The notes: a model not told the origin generated them from the letters alone. 64,000 nt of DNA from Saccharomonospora piscinae (GCF_005862235.1 NZ_VCEK01000004.1:124001-188000); one strand, 5' to 3'; positions 45,778 through 55,373 are shown, counted from the stretch's first letter. Translations and numbers: made by a program.

Positions 45778-45783
45778 TATGCT
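45778..45783 (+). promoter_or_regulatory. -10 element of leaderless ilvE promoter
   Basis: TATGCT lies 7 nt before the ilvE ATG at 45791. Confidence 0.55.
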
Positions 45784-45790
45784 GGCGGCC

Positions 45791-46894
45791 ATGACTACGA
45801 CGATCCCGTTCACCAGCCGCCACAGCCCCACTCCCGCCTCGGCGGAGCGGGTAGCCGAGGTACTGGCGAAGCCGGGATTCGGAGTCCACTTCACCGACCA
45901 CATGGTCACGGTGACGTGGACGGCGGAGCGCGGGTGGCACGACGCGGAACTGCGGCCGTACGAACCGGTCACGCTGGACCCGGCCACCGCCGTGCTCCAC
46001 TACGGCCAGGCCATCTTCGAGGGGTTGAAGGCGTACCGGCAGCCCGACGGGACCGTGAAGGCGTTCCGCCCCGACGCCAACGCGGCCCGCTTCCGCCGCT
46101 CGGCCCGCCGGATGGCGATGCCGGAACTGCCCGACGAGTTGTTCCTCGGCTCGATCCGCGAACTGCTCGCCGTGGACGAGCGGTGGGTTCCCACCCGGCA
46201 GGGAGACTCGCTCTACCTGCGGCCGTTCCTGATCGCCACCGACGTCGGGCTCGGGGTGAACCACCCGTCGCGCAGCTACCTCTACACGCTGCTCGCCTCG
46301 CCCGCGGGCTCCTACTTCGCGGGCGGGGTCAAGCCGGTGAGTGTCTGGCTGTCCACCGACTACACGCGGGCGGCACCGGGCGGTACCGGCGAGGCCAAGT
46401 GCGCCGGCAACTACGCCGCCTCGTTCGTGGCCCAGGCGCAGGCCGTGGAGCAGGGCTGTGACCAGGTGGTGTGGCTCGACGCCGCCGAACACCGCTACGT
46501 CGAGGAGATGGGCGGGATGAACCTGTTCTTCGTGTTCGGTTCGGGTGCGGACGCCAGGGTGGTCACGCCCGAGCTGAGCGGGGCACTGCTGCCCGGGATC
46601 ACCCGGGACTCGCTGCTGCGGGTGGCGTCGGACTTCGGCTACCGGGTCGACGAGCGCAAGATCACCACCGACGAGTGGGAGAGCGCGGCGGCGTCGGGCG
46701 AGCTGACCGAGGTCTTCGCGTGCGGCACCGCCGCGGTGATCACCCCGGTGGGCCGCGTCAAGCACCCCGGTGGTGAGTTCCGCGTCGCCGACGGCGAGCC
46801 GGGTGAGGTGACCATGCGGTTGCGCGCCGAGCTGACCGGGCTGCAGGAAGGCACCCGGCCCGACCCGCACGGCTGGATGCACACCGTGCGCTGA
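45791..46894 (+). CDS. ilvE: Branched-chain amino acid aminotransferase
   Basis: The 367-aa PLP enzyme catalyses the last step of Val, Leu and Ile synthesis. It has the fold type IV signatures [15 protein letters not shown], the PLP Lys in [12 protein letters not shown], and [12 protein letters not shown]. The ATG at 45791 has TATGCT 7 nt upstream and no ribosome site, so the mRNA is probably leaderless and no attenuator leader exists. It is convergent with cobT. Confidence 0.95.
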   Translation: MTTTIPFTSRHSPTPASAERVAEVLAKPGFGVHFTDHMVTVTWTAERGWHDAELRPYEPVTLDPATAVLHYGQAIFEGLKAYRQPDGTVKAFRPDANAARFRRSARRMAMPELPDELFLGSIRELLAVDERWVPTRQGDSLYLRPFLIATDVGLGVNHPSRSYLYTLLASPAGSYFAGGVKPVSVWLSTDYTRAAPGGTGEAKCAGNYAASFVAQAQAVEQGCDQVVWLDAAEHRYVEEMGGMNLFFVFGSGADARVVTPELSGALLPGITRDSLLRVASDFGYRVDERKITTDEWESAAASGELTEVFACGTAAVITPVGRVKHPGGEFRVADGEPGEVTMRLRAELTGLQEGTRPDPHGWMHTVR

Positions 46895-46906
46895 GTGCGA
46901 CGGCGA

Positions 46907-46936
46907 GGGCGGCGTCCGCCGGTCCGGGCGCCGCCC
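46907..46936. terminator. Hairpin between ilvE and cobT
   Basis: GGGCGGCG (46907-46914) pairs with CGCCGCCC (46929-46936). It fills the 48-bp gap between convergent stops. No T-run. Confidence 0.6.
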
Positions 46937-46942
46937 CTTCCG

Positions 46943-47914
46943 CTACTCCGCGAGCCGCGCCGCCATCGTCAGCAGCGGCAGCAGGGCCGCCGCGCCGGTG
47001 CCGGAGCCTTCGGCGAAACCGAGATCGAGGACGGGTTCCAGATCGAGGTGTTCCAGCGCCAGCGCGTGGGCGGGCTCGGTCGTGAGGTGGGCCGCGGCCC
47101 ACCAGGACCGCGCACCCGGGGCGAGTTCCTCGGCCAGCAGCGCGGCGGCACACACGACGAGGCCGTCGAGCAGGACGGGGGTGCGGCGCACGGCGGCCTG
47201 CGCGAGGAACCCGGCGAGCGCGGCGACATCGGCCCCGCCCACGGTTCGCAGCAGGTCCATCGGGTCGGTGAGCACGGGCCGCGCCCGCCGCAGCGCGTCG
47301 CGCACCGCGCGGGTCTTGCGCATCCAGGCGTGGTCGTCGATGCCGGAGCCACGGCCGACGACGGCGACGGGCTCGGTGCCCGTCAGCGCGGCCACCAGCA
47401 CCGAGGCGGGGGTGGTGGCACCGACACCCAGTTCGGCGGGCACGAGCAGGTCGGCGCCCGAGTCCACCTCGTCGTCGGCGACTCGCGCACCCGCCCGCAC
47501 GGCCCGCTCGGCCTCGTCGCCGGTGAGCGCGTCCTCGGTGTCGATCGCCCCCGAGCCGCGCCGGACCGTGAACTCGCCGGCCTCGGCGGCCTCGGCACTG
47601 TCGATGCCGACGTCGACCACCCGGATCGCGGTGCCGCTCACGTCCGCCAGCACACCGAGGGGCGTGCCTCCCTGCTCGAGTGCCGCGGCCAGCGCCGGGG
47701 TCTGTCCCGGTGTGCGCGCGGAGACGCCGCGCGCCGCGATGCCGTGGTCGGCGGCGAAGACGACGATCCGGGCGCGGCGCGGCGGGGTGGCGTGAGTGGC
47801 TCCCTGGCGGGCGGCGAGCCAGTCCCCGAGCGCGTCGAGCGCGCCGAACCGGGGCCGGGTGGTGCTGCGGGGCGTGTCGTCGGGCTGGGTGATCTCGGCG
47901 AACTCGATAGGCAC
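46943..47914 (-). CDS. cobT: Nicotinate-nucleotide-dimethylbenzimidazole phosphoribosyltransferase
   Basis: The 323-aa enzyme activates the lower ligand base for cobalamin assembly. Typical stretches are FAADHGIAARGVSARTPGQT near residue 52, LGVGATTPASVLVAAL in the middle, and EGSGTGAAALLPLL at the C-terminus with the catalytic Glu region. The GTG at 47914 has TACGGT 6 nt upstream, so it is probably leaderless. cobS is not adjacent here, unlike in mycobacteria. Confidence 0.92.
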   Translation of the reverse strand: MPIEFAEITQPDDTPRSTTRPRFGALDALGDWLAARQGATHATPPRRARIVVFAADHGIAARGVSARTPGQTPALAAALEQGGTPLGVLADVSGTAIRVVDVGIDSAEAAEAGEFTVRRGSGAIDTEDALTGDEAERAVRAGARVADDEVDSGADLLVPAELGVGATTPASVLVAALTGTEPVAVVGRGSGIDDHAWMRKTRAVRDALRRARPVLTDPMDLLRTVGGADVAALAGFLAQAAVRRTPVLLDGLVVCAAALLAEELAPGARSWWAAAHLTTEPAHALALEHLDLEPVLDLGFAEGSGTGAAALLPLLTMAARLAE

Positions 47915-47920
47915 CCGCTC

Positions 47921-47926
47921 ACCGTA
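47921..47926 (-). promoter_or_regulatory. -10 element of leaderless cobT promoter
   Basis: TACGGT on the minus strand lies 6 nt before the GTG at 47914. Confidence 0.45.
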
Positions 47927-47982
47927 CCGAGCGCGCCGGGTGCCACCGGTGCCGCGCGGGCACCGAGCCCCGGCGGGAGTTC

Positions 47983-47988
47983 TAGGAT
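47983..47988 (+). promoter_or_regulatory. -10 element of leaderless ispD-like gene promoter
   Basis: TAGGAT lies 6 nt before the ATG at 47995. Confidence 0.55.
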
Positions 47989-47994
47989 CGCGGG

Positions 47995-48717
47995 ATGGCG
48001 GAACGGGTTCCGGGGGCGGCGGGTGTGGTGCTGGCCAGCGGTGCGGGCACGCGTGTGGGTGCCGCGACCAACAAGGTGTACCTCCCGCTGGCGGGACGCG
48101 CGGTCGTGTCGTGGTCGCTCCGGGCGTTCGCGCGGGTGGCCGGACTCGACACGCTGGTGCTGGTGACCCGGCCGGACGACGACGACCTCGTGCGGCGGGT
48201 GTTGCGCGAGGACTTCGACGGCGACATCGAGGTCGAGGTCGTCCACGGTGGATCGACCCGGCAGCGGTCCGAGCTCGCGGCGCTGCGGCACCTGCGTGGG
48301 CGCATCGAGTCGGGCGCGATCGACGTCGTGCTGCTTCACGACGGCGCCCGCCCCCTCGTCGGCACCGGGCTGATCGCGGAGGTACTCCGCGTCGCGCGGG
48401 AGCACGGGGGTGCGCTGCCCGCTCTGCGCGACGACGACCTCGTGGCGCTGGCCGGTCAGGGTGGGCAGTCGGTGACGGCGGTGGGCGACGACACCCTGGT
48501 GCGGGCACAGACTCCCCAGGGCTTCCGCGCCGCCGCCGTACTGGCCGCCTACGAGCGCGCGGAGGCCGAAGGGTTCGTGGGCACCGACACGGCCTCCTGC
48601 ATGGAGCGCTTCGGCGGGCTGCCGGTGCGCTGGGTGGCGGGCGAGGAACGCAACATCAAGGTCACCTACCCGCACGACCTGGCGCTGGCGGAGCGCGTCC
48701 TCGCCCCGGGGGAGTGA
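47995..48717 (+). CDS. IspD/TarI-like cytidylyltransferase
   Basis: The 240-aa nucleotidyltransferase has the IspD features ASGAGTRVGAATNK (CTP binding), VLLHDGARPLV, AQTPQGFR and NIKVTYPHDLALAE. IspD makes CDP-methylerythritol in isoprenoid synthesis. The usual TD(D/E)AS motif is TDTAS here, and neither ispF nor carD is next to it, although actinobacterial ispD normally lies between these. It may therefore be a second copy or a TarI-like enzyme, and the gene symbol is withheld. Leaderless ATG start. Confidence 0.8.
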   Translation: MAERVPGAAGVVLASGAGTRVGAATNKVYLPLAGRAVVSWSLRAFARVAGLDTLVLVTRPDDDDLVRRVLREDFDGDIEVEVVHGGSTRQRSELAALRHLRGRIESGAIDVVLLHDGARPLVGTGLIAEVLRVAREHGGALPALRDDDLVALAGQGGQSVTAVGDDTLVRAQTPQGFRAAAVLAAYERAEAEGFVGTDTASCMERFGGLPVRWVAGEERNIKVTYPHDLALAERVLAPGE

Positions 48718-48735
48718 GCGGCGCCCCGGGGCGAG
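48700..48735. terminator. 12-bp perfect hairpin over the ispD-like gene stop
   Basis: CTCGCCCCGGGG (48700-48711) pairs with CCCCGGGGCGAG (48724-48735), with the stop codon in the loop. It lies before the convergent aldo/keto reductase stop at 48743. Confidence 0.7.
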
Positions 48736-48742
48736 GCGGCAC

Positions 48743-49741
48743 TCAGAGGACCGGGCTCCTGGTCAAACCCGGGTCGCGGGTCACGACACCGTCCAGCGCG
48801 TCGTCGATGGCTCGCAGCAGGTCCGCCTCGAGCGTCACCCCGGCGGCCTTGACGTTCTCCTGCACCTGCTCGGGACGGGAGGCGCCGATAATGGCGGAGG
48901 CCACGTTGTCGTTCTGCAGCACCCACGCCACCGCGAGCTGGGACAGGCTCAGTCCCGCCTGCTCGGCGAGCGGTCGCAGCGACTCCACGGCCTCCAGCAC
49001 GGGATCGCGGAAGAACGACGACCGCTCGACCATCCGCGCGCCCGTCTCGTCGGCGGCCCTGGACCCGGCGGGCGGCGGCTGTCCCGGCCGGTACTTGCCG
49101 GTGAGCACGCCCTGCGCGATGGGCGACCACACGATCTGGCTGAGGCCCTCCCGCTCGCAGGCCGGCACGACCTGCTCCTCGATGACGCGCCAGAGCATGT
49201 TGTACTGCGGCTGGTTCGAGACGAACGGGATACGCAGCTCGCGCGCGAGAGCGGCGCCACGGGCGATCTGCTCGGCGTTCCACTCCGACACTCCGATGTA
49301 GAGCACCTTGCCCTGCCGGACCAGGTCGGCGAACGCCGTCATGGTCTCCTCGAGTGGCACGGTGTGGTCGAAGCGGTGGGCCTGGTAGAGGTCGAGGTAG
49401 TCGGTGCCGAGCCGGTCCAGCGAGGCGTGCGCGGACTCCATGATGTGTTTGCGCCCGAGGCCCTTGTCGTTCGGGCCGCCCGGCCCGGTGGGCCAGAAGA
49501 CCTTGGTGAAGATCTCCAGGCTTTCCCTGCGCTGCCCCGCGAGCCCCCGGCCGAGCACCGATTCCGCCGCGGTGTTCGCGTAGACATCGGCCGTGTCGAA
49601 TGTCGTCACGCCCGCGTCGAGCGCGGCTCTGATGCAGGCGTGGGCCTGCTCCTCCTCCACCTGGGACCCGTGGGTCAGCCAGTTTCCGTACGAGATCTCA
49701 CTGACGGAGAGGCCACTGCGGCCGAGACGGCGAAACTTCAT
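48743..49741 (-). CDS. Aldo/keto reductase (Kv-beta-like)
   Basis: The 332-aa TIM-barrel NADPH reductase shows the AKR tetrad: Asp/Tyr in FDTADVYANT, Lys in IFTKVFWP and His in YQAHRFD. The C-terminal SAIIGASRPEQVQEN binds the cofactor. It is close to YghZ/Kv-beta-type reductases acting on small aldehydes. The ATG at 49741 (MKFRRLGRSG) has TAGGCT 7 nt upstream. Confidence 0.92.
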   Translation of the reverse strand: MKFRRLGRSGLSVSEISYGNWLTHGSQVEEEQAHACIRAALDAGVTTFDTADVYANTAAESVLGRGLAGQRRESLEIFTKVFWPTGPGGPNDKGLGRKHIMESAHASLDRLGTDYLDLYQAHRFDHTVPLEETMTAFADLVRQGKVLYIGVSEWNAEQIARGAALARELRIPFVSNQPQYNMLWRVIEEQVVPACEREGLSQIVWSPIAQGVLTGKYRPGQPPPAGSRAADETGARMVERSSFFRDPVLEAVESLRPLAEQAGLSLSQLAVAWVLQNDNVASAIIGASRPEQVQENVKAAGVTLEADLLRAIDDALDGVVTRDPGLTRSPVL

Positions 49742-49748
49742 GCCCGTC

Positions 49749-49754
49749 AGCCTA
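49749..49754 (-). promoter_or_regulatory. -10 element of leaderless aldo/keto reductase promoter
   Basis: TAGGCT on the minus strand lies 7 nt before the ATG at 49741. Confidence 0.5.
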
Positions 49755-49902
49755 ACCACGATTCATTTCGCAAAGCTAACGACTTGCCACCCGTTCGATG
49801 AGCGCGACCGGCGCGGTGGCCGGGGCCGGTCTACGCTCCGCTGCAAATATATCACGCACAGTGCCCGAACGGTGGCGGTGTGTTCTACGTCAGGAGGTTC
49901 AC

Positions 49903-50385
49903 ATGACTCGGCTGCGTGCCGCGCTCACCGCCACGGTTCTCACCGCGTCCGCGCTCGCGGGCGGGCTCGGCGTCGCCTCGGCGGCTCCCGAACGGCCCGG
50001 TGGCGCCGACGGTTCCCTCACCGCGGCGGGGGAGACGTGCCGGTTCGGCGGTGCGCGCACGAGCGGACGCCCGCCCTCGGCTCTCACCCTCGACGCGGCC
50101 AGCGTGAACCGCACGATCCGCTGCAGCGGCGGTGCCAGGGTGCGGCTCGACCGTAGCCCCCGTTTCCTCTTCCACGACGGCTCGGGCAGGGCGACGGTCC
50201 GGAACGTGCGGGTGAGCGTGACGGCGATGGGCGTCACCTGCACCTACGCGACACCCCGGCTGACGGCGGGGCGCCAGGGCGGCTCGCGCACCTACGTCGC
50301 GCGCGGGGTCAGGGTCGGCAACGTGGGCGGCGGCTTCGTCTGCCCCGGCTCGGCCACCGCCGACGTCCGGTTCAGCTTCCGCTGA
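49903..50385 (+). CDS. Secreted hypothetical protein
   Basis: The 160-aa protein has a Sec signal peptide (MTRLRAALTATVLTASALAG, cleavage likely after ASAAP-type residues near 29). The mature part has four Cys (TCRFGG, TIRCSGG, VTCTYAT, FVCPGS) that can form two disulfides. It is rich in Gly, Arg and Ser. The family is not recognised. The ATG follows CAGGAGG. An AT-rich stretch AAATATAT at about 49842-49849 may hold its promoter. Confidence 0.75.
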   Translation: MTRLRAALTATVLTASALAGGLGVASAAPERPGGADGSLTAAGETCRFGGARTSGRPPSALTLDAASVNRTIRCSGGARVRLDRSPRFLFHDGSGRATVRNVRVSVTAMGVTCTYATPRLTAGRQGGSRTYVARGVRVGNVGGGFVCPGSATADVRFSFR

Positions 50386-50395
50386 GCGGCACCAC

Positions 50396-51067
50396 CTAGT
50401 CGATCTTCTCGCCCGGCTTCACCCGCGGCTTGGGGACGCGGAGCTTGCGGAGCTGGCTGGCCCGGACGAAGGAGTACCAGCCGATCGAGGCGCCGCGCAC
50501 GTTCTCCTTGGGGAACTTCAGCCGCACCTGCTTGGCGATACGCCTGCCGTTGAGGAAGCCCTCCACGATCATGCCGAGCAGCATCACCGTGGTGAGCAGC
50601 GTCGCGTACTGCTGCACCGCCACGACCGGGATCAGCAGGGTGATGAACACGAGGATGGCCAGCGGCATGAACAGGCCGAGGACGTTGCGCCGTGAGTCGA
50701 CCAGGTCGCGCACGTACGCCTTGACCGGCCCCCGGTCCCTCGGCAGGAGGTAACGCTCGTCACCCGCGAGCATGCGTTCCCGGCGTTCGCGCGCGGCGGC
50801 GCGGCGCTCGTTCTTGCTCACGGGGTTCTTCTTCCGCAGCTCCCGGCTGCGCCGGATGGCCTCCCTGGTCGTCCGGGGCGGAGGCGCGACCGGGCCGCGC
50901 CGCCTGCCCTCGGCCTCCCGCCGCCGCGGCGTGGGGCGGCCCTTGCCCGGGGTGTAGCCCTTGTGGGGCGACGACGCCGAGTCGGTGTCGACGTCAGTGC
51001 CGCCACTGTCGCCACCGACCTCGGTGACGTCGGCCTCTTCGGTGCTGGAACGACGCAGGAACCTCAC
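50396..51067 (-). CDS. DUF3043 domain-containing membrane protein
   Basis: The 223-aa protein has a long, charged, disordered N-terminus (about residues 1-115, with GYTPGKGRPTPRRREAEGRR), two membrane helices (about 130-170) and a basic C-terminus. This matches DUF3043, an actinobacterial family of unknown function. The GTG at 51067 has TACCCT 6 nt upstream, so it is probably leaderless. It is divergent from erpA. Confidence 0.88.
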   Translation of the reverse strand: MRFLRRSSTEEADVTEVGGDSGGTDVDTDSASSPHKGYTPGKGRPTPRRREAEGRRRGPVAPPPRTTREAIRRSRELRKKNPVSKNERRAAARERRERMLAGDERYLLPRDRGPVKAYVRDLVDSRRNVLGLFMPLAILVFITLLIPVVAVQQYATLLTTVMLLGMIVEGFLNGRRIAKQVRLKFPKENVRGASIGWYSFVRASQLRKLRVPKPRVKPGEKID

Positions 51068-51073
51068 TTCACC

Positions 51074-51079
51074 AGGGTA
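51074..51079 (-). promoter_or_regulatory. -10 element of leaderless DUF3043 promoter
   Basis: TACCCT on the minus strand lies 6 nt before the GTG at 51067. Confidence 0.5.
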
Positions 51080-51203
51080 TTGCAGCGCACACTCCGCATG
51101 TTCATCCGGGCGGAAAATGTGTCACCATGGACTGTGGGAACAGAACGGGTGTCCGGTGTGTTGGAGCCGGTACCCGCCTGAACCAAGACCGTGAGGGAGA
51201 GTC

Positions 51204-51581
51204 ATGACGACCGCTGAGCAGACCGGCAACACCTCCGCCGACGCCGGCGAGGCCACCCACGGCGTCATCCTGACCGACGCCGCGGCCTCCAAGGCGAAGG
51301 CTCTGCTCGACCAGGAGGGCCGGGACGACATGCACCTGCGCATCGCCGTGCAGCCCGGCGGCTGCGCCGGTCTGCGCTACCAGCTCTTCTTCGACGAGCG
51401 CACCCTGGACGGCGACCTGTTCCGGGACTTCGGCGGCCTGCAGGTGGCCGTGGACCGGATGAGCGCACCGTATGTCGAGGGCGCGCAGATCGACTTCGTC
51501 GACAGCATCGAGAAGCAGGGCTTCACCATCGACAACCCCAACGCGGGCGGCTCGTGCGCCTGCGGTGACTCGTTCCACTGA
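51204..51581 (+). CDS. erpA: Iron-sulfur cluster insertion protein (HesB/ErpA type)
   Basis: The 125-aa A-type carrier transfers Fe-S clusters to target enzymes, which could include LipA. The three cluster Cys are seen in QPGGCAGLRYQL and GGSCACGDSFH. The ATG follows GAGGGAG. In M. tuberculosis a HesB gene (Rv2204c) also lies near adoK and asnB. Confidence 0.93.
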   Translation: MTTAEQTGNTSADAGEATHGVILTDAAASKAKALLDQEGRDDMHLRIAVQPGGCAGLRYQLFFDERTLDGDLFRDFGGLQVAVDRMSAPYVEGAQIDFVDSIEKQGFTIDNPNAGGSCACGDSFH

Positions 51582-51607
51582 GCCGGGCCACACCGGTAGT
51601 CAACTGA

Positions 51608-52702
<1,095 letters not shown>

Positions 52703-52754
52703 CGGCGGGCCCGTGCCGCGCGACTTTGCCCCGGATCAGGGGCGAGGAGGCACG

Positions 52755-54161
52755 ATGTCGCATCCGCTCGAACCCGCCGCCGTGGCGCCGCTGCGCGACC
52801 GCCTGAGCGGTCCCGTCGTCACTCCGGCCGATGCCGGGTACGAGGACACCCGCGCGGTGTTCAACTCCATGGTCACCGCGCGGCCCCAGGCCATCGCGCG
52901 GTGTACGAGTCCTGGCGATGTCACGGAGGCGCTGGCCTTCGCCCGGGAGACCGGCCTTGAGGTCGCGGTCCGCGGCGGCGGGCACAGCGTGTCGGGCGCC
53001 AGTCTGGCCGACGGTGGGCTGGTACTCGACCTGCGCCCGCTGAACCGGGTGAGCGTGGATCGCGAGCGTGGTCTCGCCGTGGCGGCCGGGGGCGCGAACT
53101 GGGGCGATTTCGACCGGGCGACCCAGCCCGACCACCTCGCCACGACCGGTGGGCGGGTGTCCACCACCGGCGTGGCCGGGCTCACCCTCGGCGGCGGGTC
53201 CGGCTGGCTGGAACGCCGGTTCGGCCTCGCCTGCGACAACCTCGTCGCCGCGGAACTGATCACAGCCGACGGCCGCCACGTCCACACCGACGAGCGGAAC
53301 CGTTCCGAGCTGTTCTGGGCGCTGCACGGAGGCGGGGGCAATTTCGGGGTGGCGACCGAGCTGACCTTCGCGGTGCATCCCCTGCCGGAGTTCGCCATCG
53401 CCATGCTGCTGTGGCCCGCCGAGGACGGCCTGGAGATCGCCCAGCGTTACCGGGCCCTGCTGACCGGCGCACCGGACACCGTGGGCGGCGGGCTGGTGTT
53501 TCTGACCGGGCCGCCCGAGGATTTCGTGCCGGACGCGCTGGTGGGCAGGCTCTGTTGCATGGCACTGCTCACCTATGCCGGGCCGGAGACCGAGTTGCGG
53601 GAGTTCGCCGCGCCCCTGTTCGCCGCCGAGCCACGCGGGCAACTGGTCACCGGCCTGCCCTACGCGGAGTTCCAGCACATGCTCGACGACCCGCCCGGCC
53701 AGCGCAACTACTGGTCGGACGAGAACCTGACCTCGCTGCCGGACGAGGCGCTGCGGCGCTTCTGTGACCACGCGAGGGACATGCCGGTGCCGTCGGCGTC
53801 GCAGCAGTGGCTCTTCCCGTGGGGCGGAGCCGTGGCACGCGGCCAGGAGTGGCCGGGCTTCGACCGTGGCGCCGCGTGGGCGGTCCACCCCTTCGGCGTC
53901 TACGCCGATCCCGCCGACGACGCCAGGGTGCGCGCGTGGTCGCGCGAGCTGTGCGCCGCCGTCCGGCCCTGGGGAACGGGGGATACCTACCTCAACTTCA
54001 TCGGCGACGAGGGGCAGGACCGGATCGTCGCCGGATACGGTGAGCGCAACTACCGCAGGCTCGCCGAGGTCAAGGCCGAGTACGACCCGGACAACGTCTT
54101 CCACCGGTGGCACGCCATCGTGCCCGCCACCGGGGGTACGGCGTTCGCGGGCACGCGGTGA
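52755..54161 (+). CDS. FAD-binding oxidoreductase, BBE-like
   Basis: The 468-aa flavoprotein has a PCMH FAD domain (about 35-210) with VRGGGHSVSGASLADGG, where the His is the usual covalent FAD anchor, and TLGGGSGWLERRFGLACDNL. The C-terminal BBE segment is YDPDNVFHRWHAI. Such enzymes oxidise sugars, alkaloid-like or polyketide substrates. The ATG at 52755 follows GAGGAGG. It begins the accessory insert between the adenosine kinase and asnB. Confidence 0.9.
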   Translation: MSHPLEPAAVAPLRDRLSGPVVTPADAGYEDTRAVFNSMVTARPQAIARCTSPGDVTEALAFARETGLEVAVRGGGHSVSGASLADGGLVLDLRPLNRVSVDRERGLAVAAGGANWGDFDRATQPDHLATTGGRVSTTGVAGLTLGGGSGWLERRFGLACDNLVAAELITADGRHVHTDERNRSELFWALHGGGGNFGVATELTFAVHPLPEFAIAMLLWPAEDGLEIAQRYRALLTGAPDTVGGGLVFLTGPPEDFVPDALVGRLCCMALLTYAGPETELREFAAPLFAAEPRGQLVTGLPYAEFQHMLDDPPGQRNYWSDENLTSLPDEALRRFCDHARDMPVPSASQQWLFPWGGAVARGQEWPGFDRGAAWAVHPFGVYADPADDARVRAWSRELCAAVRPWGTGDTYLNFIGDEGQDRIVAGYGERNYRRLAEVKAEYDPDNVFHRWHAIVPATGGTAFAGTR

Positions 54162-54170
54162 GCCCGCCGT

Positions 54171-55253
54171 TCATAGGACGCCGCACCGTACGGGGTCTGC
54201 TGGACGGGCACGGTCGCGCAGGATCGCCCGGTGTATCCGCCGGGCCGCGGCCCCGGGCTCGACACCGAGGTCCGTCGCCAGCGCGCGGCGCAGGCGGGTG
54301 AACGCCGCGAGCGCGTCGGCGCTTCTGCCCTGCTCGTGCAGCGCCCGCATCAGCAGGGTGACCACCGGCTCGCTGTGCGGGAACAACGCCGCCGAGGACT
54401 GGAGTTCGTCGACCGCCTCGGCCTGCCTGCCCAGGCTCAGCTGGAGTTCCGCCTTGCGCTGCGACAGCGCACTGCGGCGTTCGGTGAGCCGCAAGCGCTC
54501 CAGCTCCGCGAACGGACCGGGCAGCCCGGCCAGCGGCTCACCGCGGAACAGTCCCAGCGCACGGGAGTACTCGGCCACCGCGGTCGCCAGATCACCGGCG
54601 CGCAGCGCGGCGCCGGCCTCGGCCACCACCGCGTCGAGCCGCGTGGTGTCCAGCCGGACATCCGCTCCGAGCAGGCGGTAGCCGCAGCGATCCCGCGCGA
54701 TCACCGACTCCGCCGCCCCGTTCCCGCAGCGCAGGCCACGGCGCAGCCGGTAGACGTAGACCGGCACGACGTTGCCGAGCGGTGGTTCCGTGCCCCAGAC
54801 GTCGGCGAGCAGCGTTGCGCTGCTGACGGTGTGGTCGCAGCGGGACGCCAGCGCGGCCAGCACCGCCTGCTGCCGCAGCGGGCCGAGATCGAGTGTGACC
54901 GAGCCCGACCGCGCGTGCAGCGGGCCGAGCAGCCCGAGTTCGAGGCGGGGCCCCGTGACCTCAGCGGGGCGCGATGACACCGTGTCGCGGGCGAGGGCGG
55001 CCCGGTGGCGTGGCGTCACGATCCCGTGGTCGAAGGCGTACACGATGGCGGCACACCGGTCCCGCAGCCCGAGCACGTCGAGAACTGCCCGCACATGCCG
55101 GGTGACGGTGTCGCCGGAGAGACCGAGCGCCGAGGCGATCTCCTGATCGTCGAGCCCGCGCCCCACGGCACGCAGCACCGCGAGCTGCCTCGCCGAGAGG
55201 GAACGCCGCGCGGGCGATGCTGACGGCGTCGGGCTTGCGAAACTGAGCGACAT
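54171..55253 (-). CDS. LuxR-type HTH fused to SARP regulator (wHTH-BTAD)
   Basis: The 360-aa protein appears to hold two DNA-binding domains. Residues 18-80 form a GerE/LuxR helix-turn-helix (LSARQLAVLRAVGRGLDDQE, then IASALGLSGDTVTRHVRAVL). Residues about 103-190 form an OmpR-like winged helix (LGLLGPLHARSGSVTLDLG), followed by a bacterial transcriptional activation domain to about 350 (RRALATDLGVEPGAAARRIH). SARPs activate nearby pathways. The ATG follows AGGGAG. It diverges from the NACHT gene, and its stop is 9 bp from the flavoprotein stop. Confidence 0.83.
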   Translation of the reverse strand: MSLSFASPTPSASPARRSLSARQLAVLRAVGRGLDDQEIASALGLSGDTVTRHVRAVLDVLGLRDRCAAIVYAFDHGIVTPRHRAALARDTVSSRPAEVTGPRLELGLLGPLHARSGSVTLDLGPLRQQAVLAALASRCDHTVSSATLLADVWGTEPPLGNVVPVYVYRLRRGLRCGNGAAESVIARDRCGYRLLGADVRLDTTRLDAVVAEAGAALRAGDLATAVAEYSRALGLFRGEPLAGLPGPFAELERLRLTERRSALSQRKAELQLSLGRQAEAVDELQSSAALFPHSEPVVTLLMRALHEQGRSADALAAFTRLRRALATDLGVEPGAAARRIHRAILRDRARPADPVRCGVL

Positions 55254-55346
55254 AGCGGTCTCCCTGCGTCACCGGCCTGCCGTGCCGGACGGTGCGGCAC
55301 GTGTCACCGAGGGTGGGTCCGCGCCGGGCGGAGGAACAGGCCAGTG

Positions 55347-55366
55347 ACCGGCCATTGGTGGCCGGT
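55347..55366. promoter_or_regulatory. Perfect palindrome over the NACHT-gene promoter
   Basis: ACCGGCCA-TTGG-TGGCCGGT is an 8-4-8 inverted repeat ending 7 bp before the -10 element at 55374-55379, so it covers the -35 region. It is a likely operator, perhaps for the gene's own XRE domain or for the LuxR-SARP protein. Confidence 0.5.
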
Positions 55367-55373
55367 GACGCGC

